Shown here one piece after another: positions 51,865 through 59,900 of a stretch of 64,000 nucleotides of DNA. The notes under the pieces are model-generated. The model had not been told where the DNA came from. It did not search any database and saw only the letters and a program-made list of their open reading frames with translations. How positions within the stretch are numbered: the stretch's first letter is position 1; each line of letters starts with the position of its first letter. The position numbers and the translations under genes are program-made. The stretch spans positions 80,359 through 144,358 of the forward strand of contig CANQQZ010000003.1 in the NCBI GenBank assembly GCA_947626135.1, written 5' to 3'. This stretch comes from an uncultured Clostridia bacterium. Its GTDB lineage: Bacteria > Bacillota > Clostridia > UBA1381.

Positions 51865-53316
51865 TCATGAGTTGTTTTTCCCGTAGGTGCTCAGCATGAA
51901 CCGGCAAAATTCCTCGTTGTCGCGGGTGTTTCCGAGTGTTTTCAGAATCATGGCTATTGATTCGGCAAAAGCGCTGTGCGAAAGCTCGCGGCGAATAACG
52001 CGGCTCGCTTCAAGCTCGGTTTCGGTAAGCAGATCCTCCTCCCTGCGCGTGCTTGTTTTTAAAATATCCACCGCGGGGAAAATACGGCGCTCCTGGAGAT
52101 TCCTGTCAAGCTTCAGCTCCATATTGCCGGTGCCCTTAAATTCCTCAAAAATCACGTCATCCATGCGGCTGCCCGTTTCAACGAGCGCTGTCGCAAGAAT
52201 TGTAAGACTTCCGCCTTCTTCAATATTTCTCGCCGCGCCGAAAAACTTTTTCGGCTTGAACAGCGCTTCGGGGTCGAGACCGCCGGAAAGGGTCCGTCCC
52301 GTAGGAGTGACGGTTTGATTATAAGCGCGCGCGAGCCTTGTTATTGAGTCGAGCAGCACTACGACGTCCTTTTTCTGCTCCACAAGTCTCATTGCGCGCT
52401 CCAAAACCATTTCGGCGGTTTTGCAGTGATCGATCGCCTGGCGGTCAAAGGTGGAATGAATAACCTCCGCGTCAACGGAGCGCTTCATATCCGTAACCTC
52501 CTCCGGTCGCTCGTCAATAAGAAGTATGATAAGCTTAACATCGGGGTGGTTTTTCGCTATTGCGCGCGCAATTTCCTTTATAATAGTGGTTTTTCCGGCT
52601 TTGGGCGGCGCCACAATCATTCCGCGCTGTCCCTTGCCGATAGGCGATATTAAATCTATAAGCCTTGCCGACAGATTATGCCTGTCGCCTGTATCAAGAT
52701 GCAGCTTTTCAGTCGGATATATCGGCGTGAGACGCTCGAACGAGCGCCGCCTTAACGCGATTTCCAGCGGGTCGCCGTTAATTTTTTTGACAAACAAAAG
52801 CGGAGCGTATTTATCATCACCTTGCCCGGGGCGGGAATCTCCAAGAATTTCATCGCCGGTTTTCAGATTAAAACGCCGTATCTGCGTAGGCGAAACGTAT
52901 ACGTCGTTTGAACCGGCACGGTAATTTTCAAATCTGAGAAAACCGAATCCGTCAGCCATGACCTCCAGCACACCGCATACCTCTATGGCGTCCGCCGGTC
53001 GCTCGCGTTTCTTTCTTTCCGGAGGCTGCTCGTCCCGACGTTCCCGCTCGGGCGCTGTATGCTTAAGCCGCCGCGCGCTGTTTTCCGCAGGTTCCGCGGT
53101 TCTGCCGCTCCTCAATCCGTCGTCCGCCGCGCTCCTTTCGGGATAATCCGATGAGTGCCGCAGGGTCCTGCCGGAATTTTCCGCAATAAGCATACGCTGC
53201 TGCTCTATCCTTGCAACCAAATCAACCTTTTTCAGAGTCGAGACCCCTTTTAACCCCAAGCCCTTGGCAAGCTGCAATAGCTCGCTGCGCTTTTTCTTAT
53301 CAAGCTCTTCCTGCAT
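51865..53316 (-). CDS. rho: Transcription termination factor Rho
   Basis: Rho is the hexameric RNA-dependent ATPase that ends untranslated transcripts. The 483-residue protein has the N-terminal helical Rho-N segment (SELLQLAKGLGLKGVSTLKKVDLVARI), a long basic, Arg/Glu-rich insert (residues about 40-110), the RNA-binding cold-shock domain (GVLEVMADGFGFLRFENYRAGSNDVYVSPTQIRRF), Walker A VAPPKAGKTTIIKEI, Walker B VVVLLDSITRLARAYN and the Q/R-loop region TGSRMDDVIFEEFKGTGNMEL. The insert resembles that of other Firmicutes and Actinobacteria Rho. AAAAAGGAG precedes the ATG. Confidence 0.97.
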   Translation of the reverse strand: MQEELDKKKRSELLQLAKGLGLKGVSTLKKVDLVARIEQQRMLIAENSGRTLRHSSDYPERSAADDGLRSGRTAEPAENSARRLKHTAPERERRDEQPPERKKRERPADAIEVCGVLEVMADGFGFLRFENYRAGSNDVYVSPTQIRRFNLKTGDEILGDSRPGQGDDKYAPLLFVKKINGDPLEIALRRRSFERLTPIYPTEKLHLDTGDRHNLSARLIDLISPIGKGQRGMIVAPPKAGKTTIIKEIARAIAKNHPDVKLIILLIDERPEEVTDMKRSVDAEVIHSTFDRQAIDHCKTAEMVLERAMRLVEQKKDVVVLLDSITRLARAYNQTVTPTGRTLSGGLDPEALFKPKKFFGAARNIEEGGSLTILATALVETGSRMDDVIFEEFKGTGNMELKLDRNLQERRIFPAVDILKTSTRREEDLLTETELEASRVIRRELSHSAFAESIAMILKTLGNTRDNEEFCRFMLSTYGKNNS

Positions 53317-53482
53317 ATAAAAACTCCTTTTTTTAATTTAATGCCTCTTAATATAAATTTATCAGATTTAGTTTTTTGAATGTCACGAGTCAATAAATGT
53401 GAATACAGTTTAAAAACATGAAGTATTTAACTTTAATGATATGTTAAAAGCCCTTTCAGGTAAAAACTTTATATTCATCGCT

Positions 53483-53511
53483 ATTTTAACATATCCGTTT
53501 GCAAAAATCAA
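53483..53511 (-). promoter_or_regulatory. Candidate rho promoter with a long leader
   Basis: On the minus strand TTGATT (53511-53506), 17 bp, TAAAAT (53488-53483). This leaves a leader of about 160 bases before rho. In other bacteria rho is autoregulated through its leader; no leader peptide is obvious here. The AT-rich remainder of the gap (53512-53683) shows nothing further. Confidence 0.5.
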
Positions 53512-53683
53512 GTACGTTTTTTATTATTCCGGTCGGTTAGGTTTACGATTGATGTGTTACAAATCGACAAAACGCGCAGGAACACATATCAGCGGAAACG
53601 TATAGGATTAAATATTCTGTTATAGTACACTTTTGTTGTTTCAATACCAATTTCATAATACAATCTATAAAACTGAGCCAATA

Positions 53684-54045
53684 AAAACCACTAGTGAACT
53701 AGTGGTTTTCACAGCCCCTATAAGGGGCAGCACTTGCTAGCCGCCTCTAAGGCGGCATCGAAGATTTGTCATCGCATCATCATCATAGGCAGCCACCTTC
53801 CGATGGCTGTCTTTTTAGCCTCTCCTCGGCTTTCCCGTGAACGAATCCATATATTCCTCTATCGATATTTGATCCGTGGCATAATCGTCCTCCAACCGGT
53901 TCCGTATGTATTCCCTGATTATTTTCTCATTCTTCCCTACCGTGTCCGCAAAATATCCTCTTGCCCGGGAATTCCGCCGTCCATATTTGTATTTCAGATT
54001 TGCATATCGGTCAAATATCATCAGCGCGCTTTTTATTGAAAAAAA
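53684..54045 (-). mobile_element. IS200/IS605-family remnant with one hairpin-rich end
   Basis: The left part holds AAAACCACTAGT-GA-ACTAGTGGTTTT (53684-53709), a perfect 12-bp hairpin like the subterminal hairpins that IS200/IS605 transposases recognise. It is followed by GCCCCTATAAGGGGC, GCCGCCTCTAAGGCGGC and GCAGCCACC/GATGGCTGT hairpins. The transposase C-terminal fragment lies next to it. The other end and the N-terminal half of tnpA are missing. Confidence 0.78.
53815..54030 (-). pseudogene. tnpA: C-terminal fragment of IS200-type TnpA transposase
   Basis: The 68-residue frame reads MIFDRYANLKYKYGRRNSRA, then RGYFADTVGKNEKIIREYIRNR and QISIEEYMDSFTGKPRRG. This matches the last half of HUH-type Y1 transposases of the IS200 group, including the RGYF-x-DTVG strand and the helix carrying the catalytic Tyr (IIREYI). 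Just upstream, IKSALMIF continues the homology for a few residues, then it ends in unrelated AT-rich sequence. The histidine HUH motif is missing, so the protein cannot be active. Confidence 0.82.
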
Positions 54046-54231
54046 TAATAAAATCCGCGGGGATTTGTCCGACCCGAAGGATACGCTTTTCGGATTTTAC
54101 GGCGGATGCCGTCGTCCGCAATCAATCCCGCCGAAGCGGGTTTTGCAAAAAGGGTATTGTAAAGATTGGATTTTAGATGTATAATAGACTAACGATATAT
54201 ACAAATCCTATTTTACAAAAGGAGAACAAAA

Positions 54232-55764
54232 ATGTTTTCACAGATAAGCACATGCGGATTAATGGGCATAGACGGTTTTGAGGTGTCGGTGCAGACGGAT
54301 GTTTCAAACGGAATGCCCGCGTTTGAGATAGTCGGATTGCCGGACGCGGCTGTAAAGGAAGCGAAGGAGCGCGTTAAAGCGGCGATAAAAAACACGGGGC
54401 TGCGGTTCCCGGCAAAACGCGTAATAATCAATCTTGCGCCGGCATCCCAGAAAAAAGGCGGAGCCGGCTATGACCTTCCGATAACGGTATCGATTCTTGC
54501 CGCGACGGATCAGATGACTGTAGATGACGCCGATGAAACGATGTTCATAGGCGAGCTGTCCCTGGACGGAAGCATAAACAGCGTTGACGGCATACTGCCG
54601 ATGGTGATTTACGCATACAAAAACGGTTACAGGAACATATTCGTTCCAAAGGATAACGCAAATGAAGCAGCCGTTATTGACGGTGTGCGCATTTATCCTG
54701 CCGCATCGCTGCGCGAGGTATGCGACCATTTTACCGGAGCCGCCCGCATCGCGGAGCATACTGTGAATTTAAAGGAGTATTTTTCGCGAAGCGCCGAAAG
54801 CCTGCTTGATTTCCGTGACGTTAAGGGACATGAAAACGTGAAGCGCGCGCTTGAAATAGCGGCTGCGGGAAATCATAACGTATTGCTTATCGGCTCGCCG
54901 GGAACGGGAAAAACGATGCTTGCGCAGCGGATGCCGGGGATTCTTCCGGATTTGACGTTCGACGAGTCGCTCGAGGTGACAAAAATCCATTCCATAGCCG
55001 GAGTGCTGCCCAAAAATATGCCGCTTATTTTAAATCGCCCGTTTCGCTCGCCGCATCATACCATTTCATCAGCCGGACTTTCAGGCGGCGGTTCTTCGCC
55101 GAAGCCGGGCGAATTATCGCTCGCGCATAACGGCGTGCTGTTCCTGGATGAGCTTCCGGAATTCCACCGCGATGTGCTTGAGGTATTGAGGCAGCCGCTT
55201 GAGGACGGCGAGGTGACAATATCGCGGGTCAACTCCACTCTTACATATCCATGCAATATTATGCTCATAGCGAGCATGAATCCGTGCCGCTGCGGTTATC
55301 TGGGCGACAGACGCAGGCAATGCACCTGCACTCCGAAGCAGATAAACAACTATCGGCGCAGAATATCCGGTCCTCTGCTTGACCGTATCGATATACAGGT
55401 TGAGGTCCCGAACGTAGATTACGACGATCTCACGTCCCGCGCAAAAACAGAGTCGAGCGCCGAGATAAAAAAACGCGTCAACCGCACGCGGCAGGTTCAG
55501 CTGGAGCGCTATAAGGGAATGAACATATACTCCAATTCGCAGCTTACGGCGGGTATGCTGCAAAAATACTGCGCTCTGAGCGATGAGGATAACGAAATGC
55601 TCAAGGTTGCTTTTGATACGCTCGGATTAAGCGCCCGGGCGCACAGCCGTATATTAAAGGTGGCGCGTACAATCGCGGATCTTGACGGCGACGAGAATAT
55701 TAACGCGTCGCATATTGCCGAGGCGATACAGTATCGCAGTCTGGACAGAAAATATTTTGAATAA
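54232..55764 (+). CDS. YifB/ComM family AAA+ ATPase (Mg-chelatase-like)
   Basis: ComM is a hexameric helicase that helps branch migration in natural transformation; YifB is its common annotation. The 510-residue protein has an N-terminal Lon-protease-like domain (MFSQISTCGLMGIDGFEVSVQTDVSNGMPAFEIVGLPDAAVKEAKERV), Walker A LLIGSPGTGKTMLAQRMPG, Walker B GVLFLDELPEFHRDVLE, the RSPHHTISSAGLSGGG loop, the zinc-like CRCGYLGDRRRQCTC and a C-terminal Mg-chelatase domain. The ATG at 54232 follows AAAAGGAGAAC. With comEC elsewhere in the window it suggests capacity for DNA uptake or processing. Confidence 0.94.
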   Translation: MFSQISTCGLMGIDGFEVSVQTDVSNGMPAFEIVGLPDAAVKEAKERVKAAIKNTGLRFPAKRVIINLAPASQKKGGAGYDLPITVSILAATDQMTVDDADETMFIGELSLDGSINSVDGILPMVIYAYKNGYRNIFVPKDNANEAAVIDGVRIYPAASLREVCDHFTGAARIAEHTVNLKEYFSRSAESLLDFRDVKGHENVKRALEIAAAGNHNVLLIGSPGTGKTMLAQRMPGILPDLTFDESLEVTKIHSIAGVLPKNMPLILNRPFRSPHHTISSAGLSGGGSSPKPGELSLAHNGVLFLDELPEFHRDVLEVLRQPLEDGEVTISRVNSTLTYPCNIMLIASMNPCRCGYLGDRRRQCTCTPKQINNYRRRISGPLLDRIDIQVEVPNVDYDDLTSRAKTESSAEIKKRVNRTRQVQLERYKGMNIYSNSQLTAGMLQKYCALSDEDNEMLKVAFDTLGLSARAHSRILKVARTIADLDGDENINASHIAEAIQYRSLDRKYFE

Positions 55765-55777
55765 CGGGGAGAAGAAC

Positions 55778-57112
55778 ATGATACCGGTCAGCGTGGGCGA
55801 GGAATATGTGATTTGTATAGAAAGCGTTGCGGCTTTGGGGTCCGGCGTGGGGCGCGTGAACGGATTCACGGTGTTTGTGCCGCTGACAGCCGGAGGCGAC
55901 GTTGTAAAGGTCCGGATAATCAGAGTCCGCCGAAGCTTTGCCGAAGCGGAGCTTATAGAGGTTATAGAGCCGTCGCCGGACAGAACGGAGCAGGAGTGCC
56001 CCTATTTTCCGCGCTGCGGCGGATGTCGGCTCCGTCACATGAATTACGGCGCCCAGGTTGAATGCAAACGGATGATGGTCGAAGATACGATGAAGCGCAT
56101 AGGCGGCTTTAAGGATTTCGTTCTTGATAAATTTATTCCGGCTCCGAATACGGATCATTATCGCAACAAAGCGGTTTTTCGAGCGTCCGAGAGGAATGGG
56201 CGCGTGATTTTCGGATTCAGTTCCGCTAAAAGCCGTGATATTATTCCGATCGGGCATTGTCTTATCTGCGACGCGGATTTTGCGGAAATTGCCGCCGCGG
56301 CGGCGGATCATGCGAATAAGCACGGAATCAGGGCTTATGACGGAAGGAAAGGAACGCTGAAAAGCGTTTTTGTGCGGTCGAGCCGCGCGTCGGGTAAAAT
56401 CGCCGCGGTGATCTCCGCTGCTGGCAAGCTGCCGGAGGAGCGCGGACTTGCGGACGCTTTAATTGCGGCGTCCGGAAAAATATCCGGCGTAATGCTTGAA
56501 AATAACGGAAAATTGCATACCGTTTACGGGTCGGAAACGCTTACGGAAAACATACTCGGTATACGATTTGACATATCACCGGAATCATTTTTGCAGGTAA
56601 ATCCCGGGCAGACGGAGCAGCTTTACAAAACGGCGCTCGATTTTGCCGATATAGGCGGCAATGACACGGTTATGGATTTGTACTGCGGCATAGGAACGAT
56701 ATCTCTTGCGGCGGCAAAGAACGCCGGGCGGGTTATCGGCGTGGAGAAAAATGAGCGCGCGGTGCGTGACGCGCGAAGGAACGCGGAGCTTAACGGCATA
56801 CGCAATGCCGAGTTCTTTGCCGCGGGAGCGGAGGATATAGTTCCGGAGCTGATAAAAAGCGGCGCGACGCCCGATGTTGTAATACTTGACCCGCCGCGCT
56901 CGGGAAGCAGTGAAAAAACAATTGACGCCATATGCTCCGCGCAGCCCGGGAGAATAGTATACGTGTCCTGCGACAGCGCTTCGCTCGCGCGGGATGTAAA
57001 GCGCATTGCCTGCCGCGGTTATCGTATCTCCCGCGCCGCCGCGGTGGATATGTTCCCGCATACGTCACACGTGGAGACGGTGGTGCGGCTGTCAAAGTGC
57101 AAGCGGGAATAA
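55778..57112 (+). CDS. rlmD: 23S rRNA (uracil(1939)-C5)-methyltransferase RlmD family
   Basis: The enzyme methylates U1939 or a related uridine of 23S rRNA using SAM. It has a TRAM domain (IESVAALGSGVGRVNGFTVFVP), the 4Fe-4S Cys cluster CPYFPRCGGCRLRH with a fourth Cys upstream or at HCLIC, the SAM domain (MDLYCGIGTISLAAAKNAGRVIGVEKN), VILDPPRSG and the nucleophile Cys in VYVSCDSASLARD. The ATG at 55778 follows GGGGAGAAG, giving 444 residues; the track extends it back into the ComM-like gene. Its 3' end and terminator are duplicated 2.8 kb downstream, bracketing an island. Confidence 0.93.
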   Translation: MIPVSVGEEYVICIESVAALGSGVGRVNGFTVFVPLTAGGDVVKVRIIRVRRSFAEAELIEVIEPSPDRTEQECPYFPRCGGCRLRHMNYGAQVECKRMMVEDTMKRIGGFKDFVLDKFIPAPNTDHYRNKAVFRASERNGRVIFGFSSAKSRDIIPIGHCLICDADFAEIAAAAADHANKHGIRAYDGRKGTLKSVFVRSSRASGKIAAVISAAGKLPEERGLADALIAASGKISGVMLENNGKLHTVYGSETLTENILGIRFDISPESFLQVNPGQTEQLYKTALDFADIGGNDTVMDLYCGIGTISLAAAKNAGRVIGVEKNERAVRDARRNAELNGIRNAEFFAAGAEDIVPELIKSGATPDVVILDPPRSGSSEKTIDAICSAQPGRIVYVSCDSASLARDVKRIACRGYRISRAAAVDMFPHTSHVETVVRLSKCKRE

Positions 57113-57175
57113 TCTGAAAGTTTATTGCGGGAAATAAAGGGGCGTATCGTAACGATACGCCCCTTAAAATTCCGC
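57091..57175 (+). repeat. rlmD-end direct repeat, copy A (native)
   Basis: This copy is the last eight codons of rlmD (CGGCTGTCAAAGTGCAAGCG, encoding RLSKCKRE) plus AATCTGAAAGTTTATTGCGG and the terminator AAGGGGCGTATCG-TAA-CGATACGCCCCTT (57137-57165), then AAAATTCCGC. It matches copy B at 59901-59998. Confidence 0.92.
57137..57169 (+). terminator. rlmD terminator
   Basis: AAGGGGCGTATCG and CGATACGCCCCTT around a three-base loop, then AAAATTCC. The T-run is short; the hairpin is strong. Confidence 0.75.
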
Positions 57176-57315
57176 GTCCAAAAAGCTTGCATAAATTTCT
57201 TATGGTTTTGGTGATAGAATAAACCGCCTGAGACGGATAAAAATTTTTTTCAATGAGAATTTCCCGAAAACCTCCGTCCCCTTAAAGGTTTTGATTAACC
57301 GCCTCGGAATAGGAT

Positions 57316-57750
57316 TTATAAGTCTAATAGCTGCTTTTTCTTTTCGTCAAACTCCTCCTGAGTAACGACACCTTGATCAAGCAATTCTTTGTAGCTTTTT
57401 AATTTATTTAAATTGTTTAATTCTGTCACAGATGTATTATCTTGTTCAATTTTTTCTATTTTTAAGCGCGCATTTTTCTCTCGAGTGTTTCCGCAAGAAC
57501 AAGTGCCAACATACATGGAATTTTTTGCGCCACATGCAACACATTCCCAGCTTCTATCATTAGTATCGGATATTATTTTTGTTTTTGGAGCTTCAGGCTT
57601 CGTTAGAGCCACAATAAGAGCGAATATCCCAAAAAAGAATCCCCACCAAAACCAATTGGATGAATAGCCTTTGTTTTCTATAACTTTATCTACAACCACT
57701 CCCCAAATTACACCTGCTACGAGTGCAGAAATTATAATGATAGCCGTCAT
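57316..57750 (-). CDS. Membrane zinc-ribbon protein with SHOCT tail
   Basis: The 144-residue protein has two membrane segments (MTAIIIISALVAGVIWGVVVDKVI and WFWWGFFFGIFALIVAL), a zinc ribbon (WECVACGAKNSMYVGTCSCGNT), a short linker and a C-terminal SHOCT motif, LKSYKELLDQGVVTQEEFDEKKKQLL. SHOCT segments are found at the ends of many envelope proteins and may mediate oligomerisation. I chose the ATG at 57750, after AAAGGAAG; the track's 57909 start lies inside the preceding gene. It is the last gene of the island operon. Confidence 0.8.
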   Translation of the reverse strand: MTAIIIISALVAGVIWGVVVDKVIENKGYSSNWFWWGFFFGIFALIVALTKPEAPKTKIISDTNDRSWECVACGAKNSMYVGTCSCGNTREKNARLKIEKIEQDNTSVTELNNLNKLKSYKELLDQGVVTQEEFDEKKKQLLDL

Positions 57751-57886
57751 AACCAAAACTTCCTTTCTTAAACCAATATAATTACGGCTCGTATTTGCCG
57801 TTTTAATCAAACATTTTCTTCTATTTCCATAAACCGCCGCAATTACGGCACACGGCAAGCCGCCCCTTATGAATAAGATTTTATGT

Positions 57887-58435
57887 TTAATATGTATTGC
57901 GTAGTTCATTCATTGATTTGGTAGTATTATGAATTTGAGTAAAATAGTCTAAATTATTAGAAATTTTATCTACATCTAAACTTTCTTCATTTTCTATTCT
58001 TTCATAATCTCTTTTCGCCTCTGTTTGCGCAGAGTTTTGGCTGTTACCCGAATTGTTTTGTAATGAATTTAATGCATTATTAACATCATCAAGTCTGACT
58101 GATATGTTAAATCCATCCTCAAAGCCACAAGACCAAACATCTTCTTCTTGATCATAGTTGGGTTTTGTTAAGACTGTATAATAGTCATTTTCAACGCTTC
58201 CCCCAAGACTGTTTTCTGCACTATATTCGATCTTTACAAGAATGTTTCCGCGACTGTCCTCTTTCTTTGTAACAGAAAACAACTTAAGACTGTGAGGGTT
58301 CTTTAATGTTTCCTGCAGTGTTCCGACAGCAAATATTCCTGCAATATCATTTTCATTAATTGTAGCATCCTCTCCACAAGCAGATAAGGCAATGCACATA
58401 ATTAATATTAATAATAAAGATGTTATTTTTTTCAT
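57887..58435 (-). CDS. Small lipoprotein of unknown function
   Basis: The 182-residue protein has a lipoprotein signal, MKKITSLLLILIMCIALSAC, with LSAC as lipobox. The mature part contains LKNPHSLKLFSVTKKED, IEYSAENSLGGSVENDYYTVL and an Asn/Ser-rich stretch near residue 130, a pattern seen in uncharacterised Clostridia lipoproteins. It should sit on the outer face of the membrane, where the two SHOCT-bearing membrane proteins of the operon are anchored. The ATG at 58435 has AAAGGA eight bases upstream. The stop lies 136 bases before the next gene. Confidence 0.78.
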   Translation of the reverse strand: MKKITSLLLILIMCIALSACGEDATINENDIAGIFAVGTLQETLKNPHSLKLFSVTKKEDSRGNILVKIEYSAENSLGGSVENDYYTVLTKPNYDQEEDVWSCGFEDGFNISVRLDDVNNALNSLQNNSGNSQNSAQTEAKRDYERIENEESLDVDKISNNLDYFTQIHNTTKSMNELRNTY

Positions 58436-58464
58436 ATAATTCATCCTTTCAATCAATAAAGTTG

Positions 58465-59052
58465 TTATTTTAATAGCTGCTTTTTCTTTTCGTCAAACTC
58501 CTCCTGAGTAACGACACCTTGATCAAACAACTCCTTGTATTTTTTTAATTCGTCTGCATTACTTATGAGTTGAATCTTTGCGGTTACTTTTTCTTGCTGT
58601 CTTTCTATAAGTAATTTATTCAATATAGAATGTATTTCATCTTTGTTTTTTATGAACTTAAAATGTATTCTGCCTGATGACGTACCTATATTTATACCCC
58701 ATAATATACTTGTTCCAACTGCTGAAATTGAATCAATAGGTAAATCAACACGTTTACCGAATGTAATGCCATAAATGCGTTTATTTGTTATGGCTAATTC
58801 AACCTTTGCCCAATAAATGCAAAAAATTATACCACATACAAAGAGTACTCCTGCAAGTACATAAAAAATAATAGACAGGATGAGGCAAAATTCCTGCTCC
58901 GTATCGTAATAATATGATGGTGAAAAAATGGTTATTGCCAACCCCATAAAAATCAATCCGATAATCAGTGATATAATGCTTCCGGCAATAGAAATTAGGA
59001 AAATGTTTTTTGTGGGGATTAATGTTCCTATACCTAAACTTTTTTCTTCCAT
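58465..59052 (-). CDS. Bacterial PH-domain (bPH2-like) membrane protein with SHOCT tail
   Basis: The 195-residue protein has two membrane segments (about residues 18-45 and 60-85), followed by a bacterial PH-like domain: WAKVELAITNKRIYGITFGKRVDLPIDSISAVGTSILWGINIGTSSGRIHFKFIKN, typical of YdbS/bPH2 proteins. The end is a SHOCT motif, ADELKKYKELFDQGVVTQEEFDEKKKQLL. Over 56 nucleotides the SHOCT coding sequence is identical to that of the downstream gene at 57325-57380. The ATG at 59052 has GAGAGGA eight bases upstream. Confidence 0.84.
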   Translation of the reverse strand: MEEKSLGIGTLIPTKNIFLISIAGSIISLIIGLIFMGLAITIFSPSYYYDTEQEFCLILSIIFYVLAGVLFVCGIIFCIYWAKVELAITNKRIYGITFGKRVDLPIDSISAVGTSILWGINIGTSSGRIHFKFIKNKDEIHSILNKLLIERQQEKVTAKIQLISNADELKKYKELFDQGVVTQEEFDEKKKQLLK

Positions 59053-59072
59053 AATAATCATCCTCTCTGTTT

Positions 59073-59252
59073 TTATCTATTCTTAAAACAAATCTTGCAG
59101 TGTTTTATATAATTTTGATGTTTTGAAATTGCGTCATCTTCTGTTTTAAATAATTCAAAAGTTATCGACGGTTTCTTTATGTTCTTTGAATGACAACAAC
59201 CGTCAATAAGATGTAATGTTTTTGTATTTTTATTTAGCGCGTATTTTTCCAT
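59073..59252 (-). CDS. 59-residue Cys/His-rich protein, missing from the ORF track
   Basis: An ATG at 59252 preceded by AGCAGAAAGGAATTGAATT opens 59 codons: MEKYALNKNTKTLHLIDGCC, HSKNIKKPSITFELFKTEDD and AISKHQNYIKHCKICFKNR, then TAA. The GCCH and HCKICF segments could bind a metal, like a small treble-clef or Ada-type finger. Codon usage matches the neighbouring island genes. It lies 20 bases before the PH-SHOCT gene on the same strand and is probably first in the operon. Function unknown. Confidence 0.72.
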   Translation of the reverse strand: MEKYALNKNTKTLHLIDGCCHSKNIKKPSITFELFKTEDDAISKHQNYIKHCKICFKNR

Positions 59253-59303
59253 AATTCAATTCCTTTCTGCTGTTATTGATAATAATGGTTTTGCCTATAA
59301 TTG

Positions 59304-59354
59304 CTATAATCCATTTTCAGAACCAATAGAAAACAATACGATTACTGAAAACAT
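59304..59354 (-). CDS. Possible 16-residue leader peptide
   Basis: AACAAGGTGGTGGTATT precedes an ATG at 59354 that opens MFSVIVLFSIGSENGL and a stop at 59306-59304. It lies between an attenuator-like hairpin and the 59-residue gene. The strong ribosome binding site is the only support. Confidence 0.25.
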   Translation of the reverse strand: MFSVIVLFSIGSENGL

Positions 59355-59390
59355 AATACCACCACCTTGTTATGTAAGATATTTTCACGC

Positions 59391-59460
59391 AATTAAAAAT
59401 GCGTGGTACATAAATCCAATACCACGCATAAAAAACGCGGCTTGGATTTAATGTTACCAC
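59391..59460 (-). promoter_or_regulatory. Attenuator-like leader with mutually exclusive hairpins
   Basis: On the minus strand ATGCGTGGTA (59429-59420) pairs with TACCACGCAT (59408-59399), followed by TTTTTAATT, an intrinsic terminator. Upstream, GTGGTA-ACAT-TAAATCCAA (59460-59442) can pair instead with TTGGATTTA-TG-TACCAC (59419-59403), which would break the terminator. The arrangement is that of a transcription attenuator for the island operon. Confidence 0.5.
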
Positions 59461-59659
59461 ACATTTTTATTACTATATCAGAATCCTATAAAGTATTATC
59501 TATCATAGCCAAAGTATTCCAATATATAAAGCCTGCATTTTTACAAAGCATAACCTTGGTATGATAAAAATATGCAAAATACGAATATTCAAAAAATGAA
59601 TATTCAAAGTTAAATATTAAAAAAATAATACTATATATGTAATACAGTAATAAAAATAA

Positions 59660-59699
59660 TGTGGTACTTTTATTATACCACAACTTCATACTTTTTCAA
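59660..59699 (-). promoter_or_regulatory. Island operon promoter with palindromic operator
   Basis: On the minus strand TTGAAA (59699-59694), 16 bp, TATAAT (59677-59672). The -10 is embedded in TGTGGTA-N9-TACCACA (59682-59660). The rest of 59253-59900 is AT-rich, without a supported gene apart from the leader elements listed. Confidence 0.55.
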
Positions 59700-59900
59700 T
59701 ACAAATTTAAAAAAAAGTATAAAACGCCACACCATACGACAAAATATGCACTGCCTATTGTAATCCGCCTTGGAAAATTGTATTATAAAATATATTCCAA
59801 TTCAAAAGAAGTGTTCCAAATGCCTGAAAAATCAACATTTGAAAATACTCTACACCGCAAAATACTTGCTTGAAAATTCAGACGAAAACAATGGTGTCGG

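Noticed and set aside
59486-59689. 67-codon minus-strand ORF in the island leader
   Set aside because: Phe/Tyr-rich, no ribosome binding site, overlaps the promoter; most likely untranslated leader.
59661-59873. 70-codon plus-strand ORF in the AT-rich island
   Set aside because: Starts inside the promoter palindrome, lacks a ribosome binding site and looks like chance open frame in AT-rich sequence.
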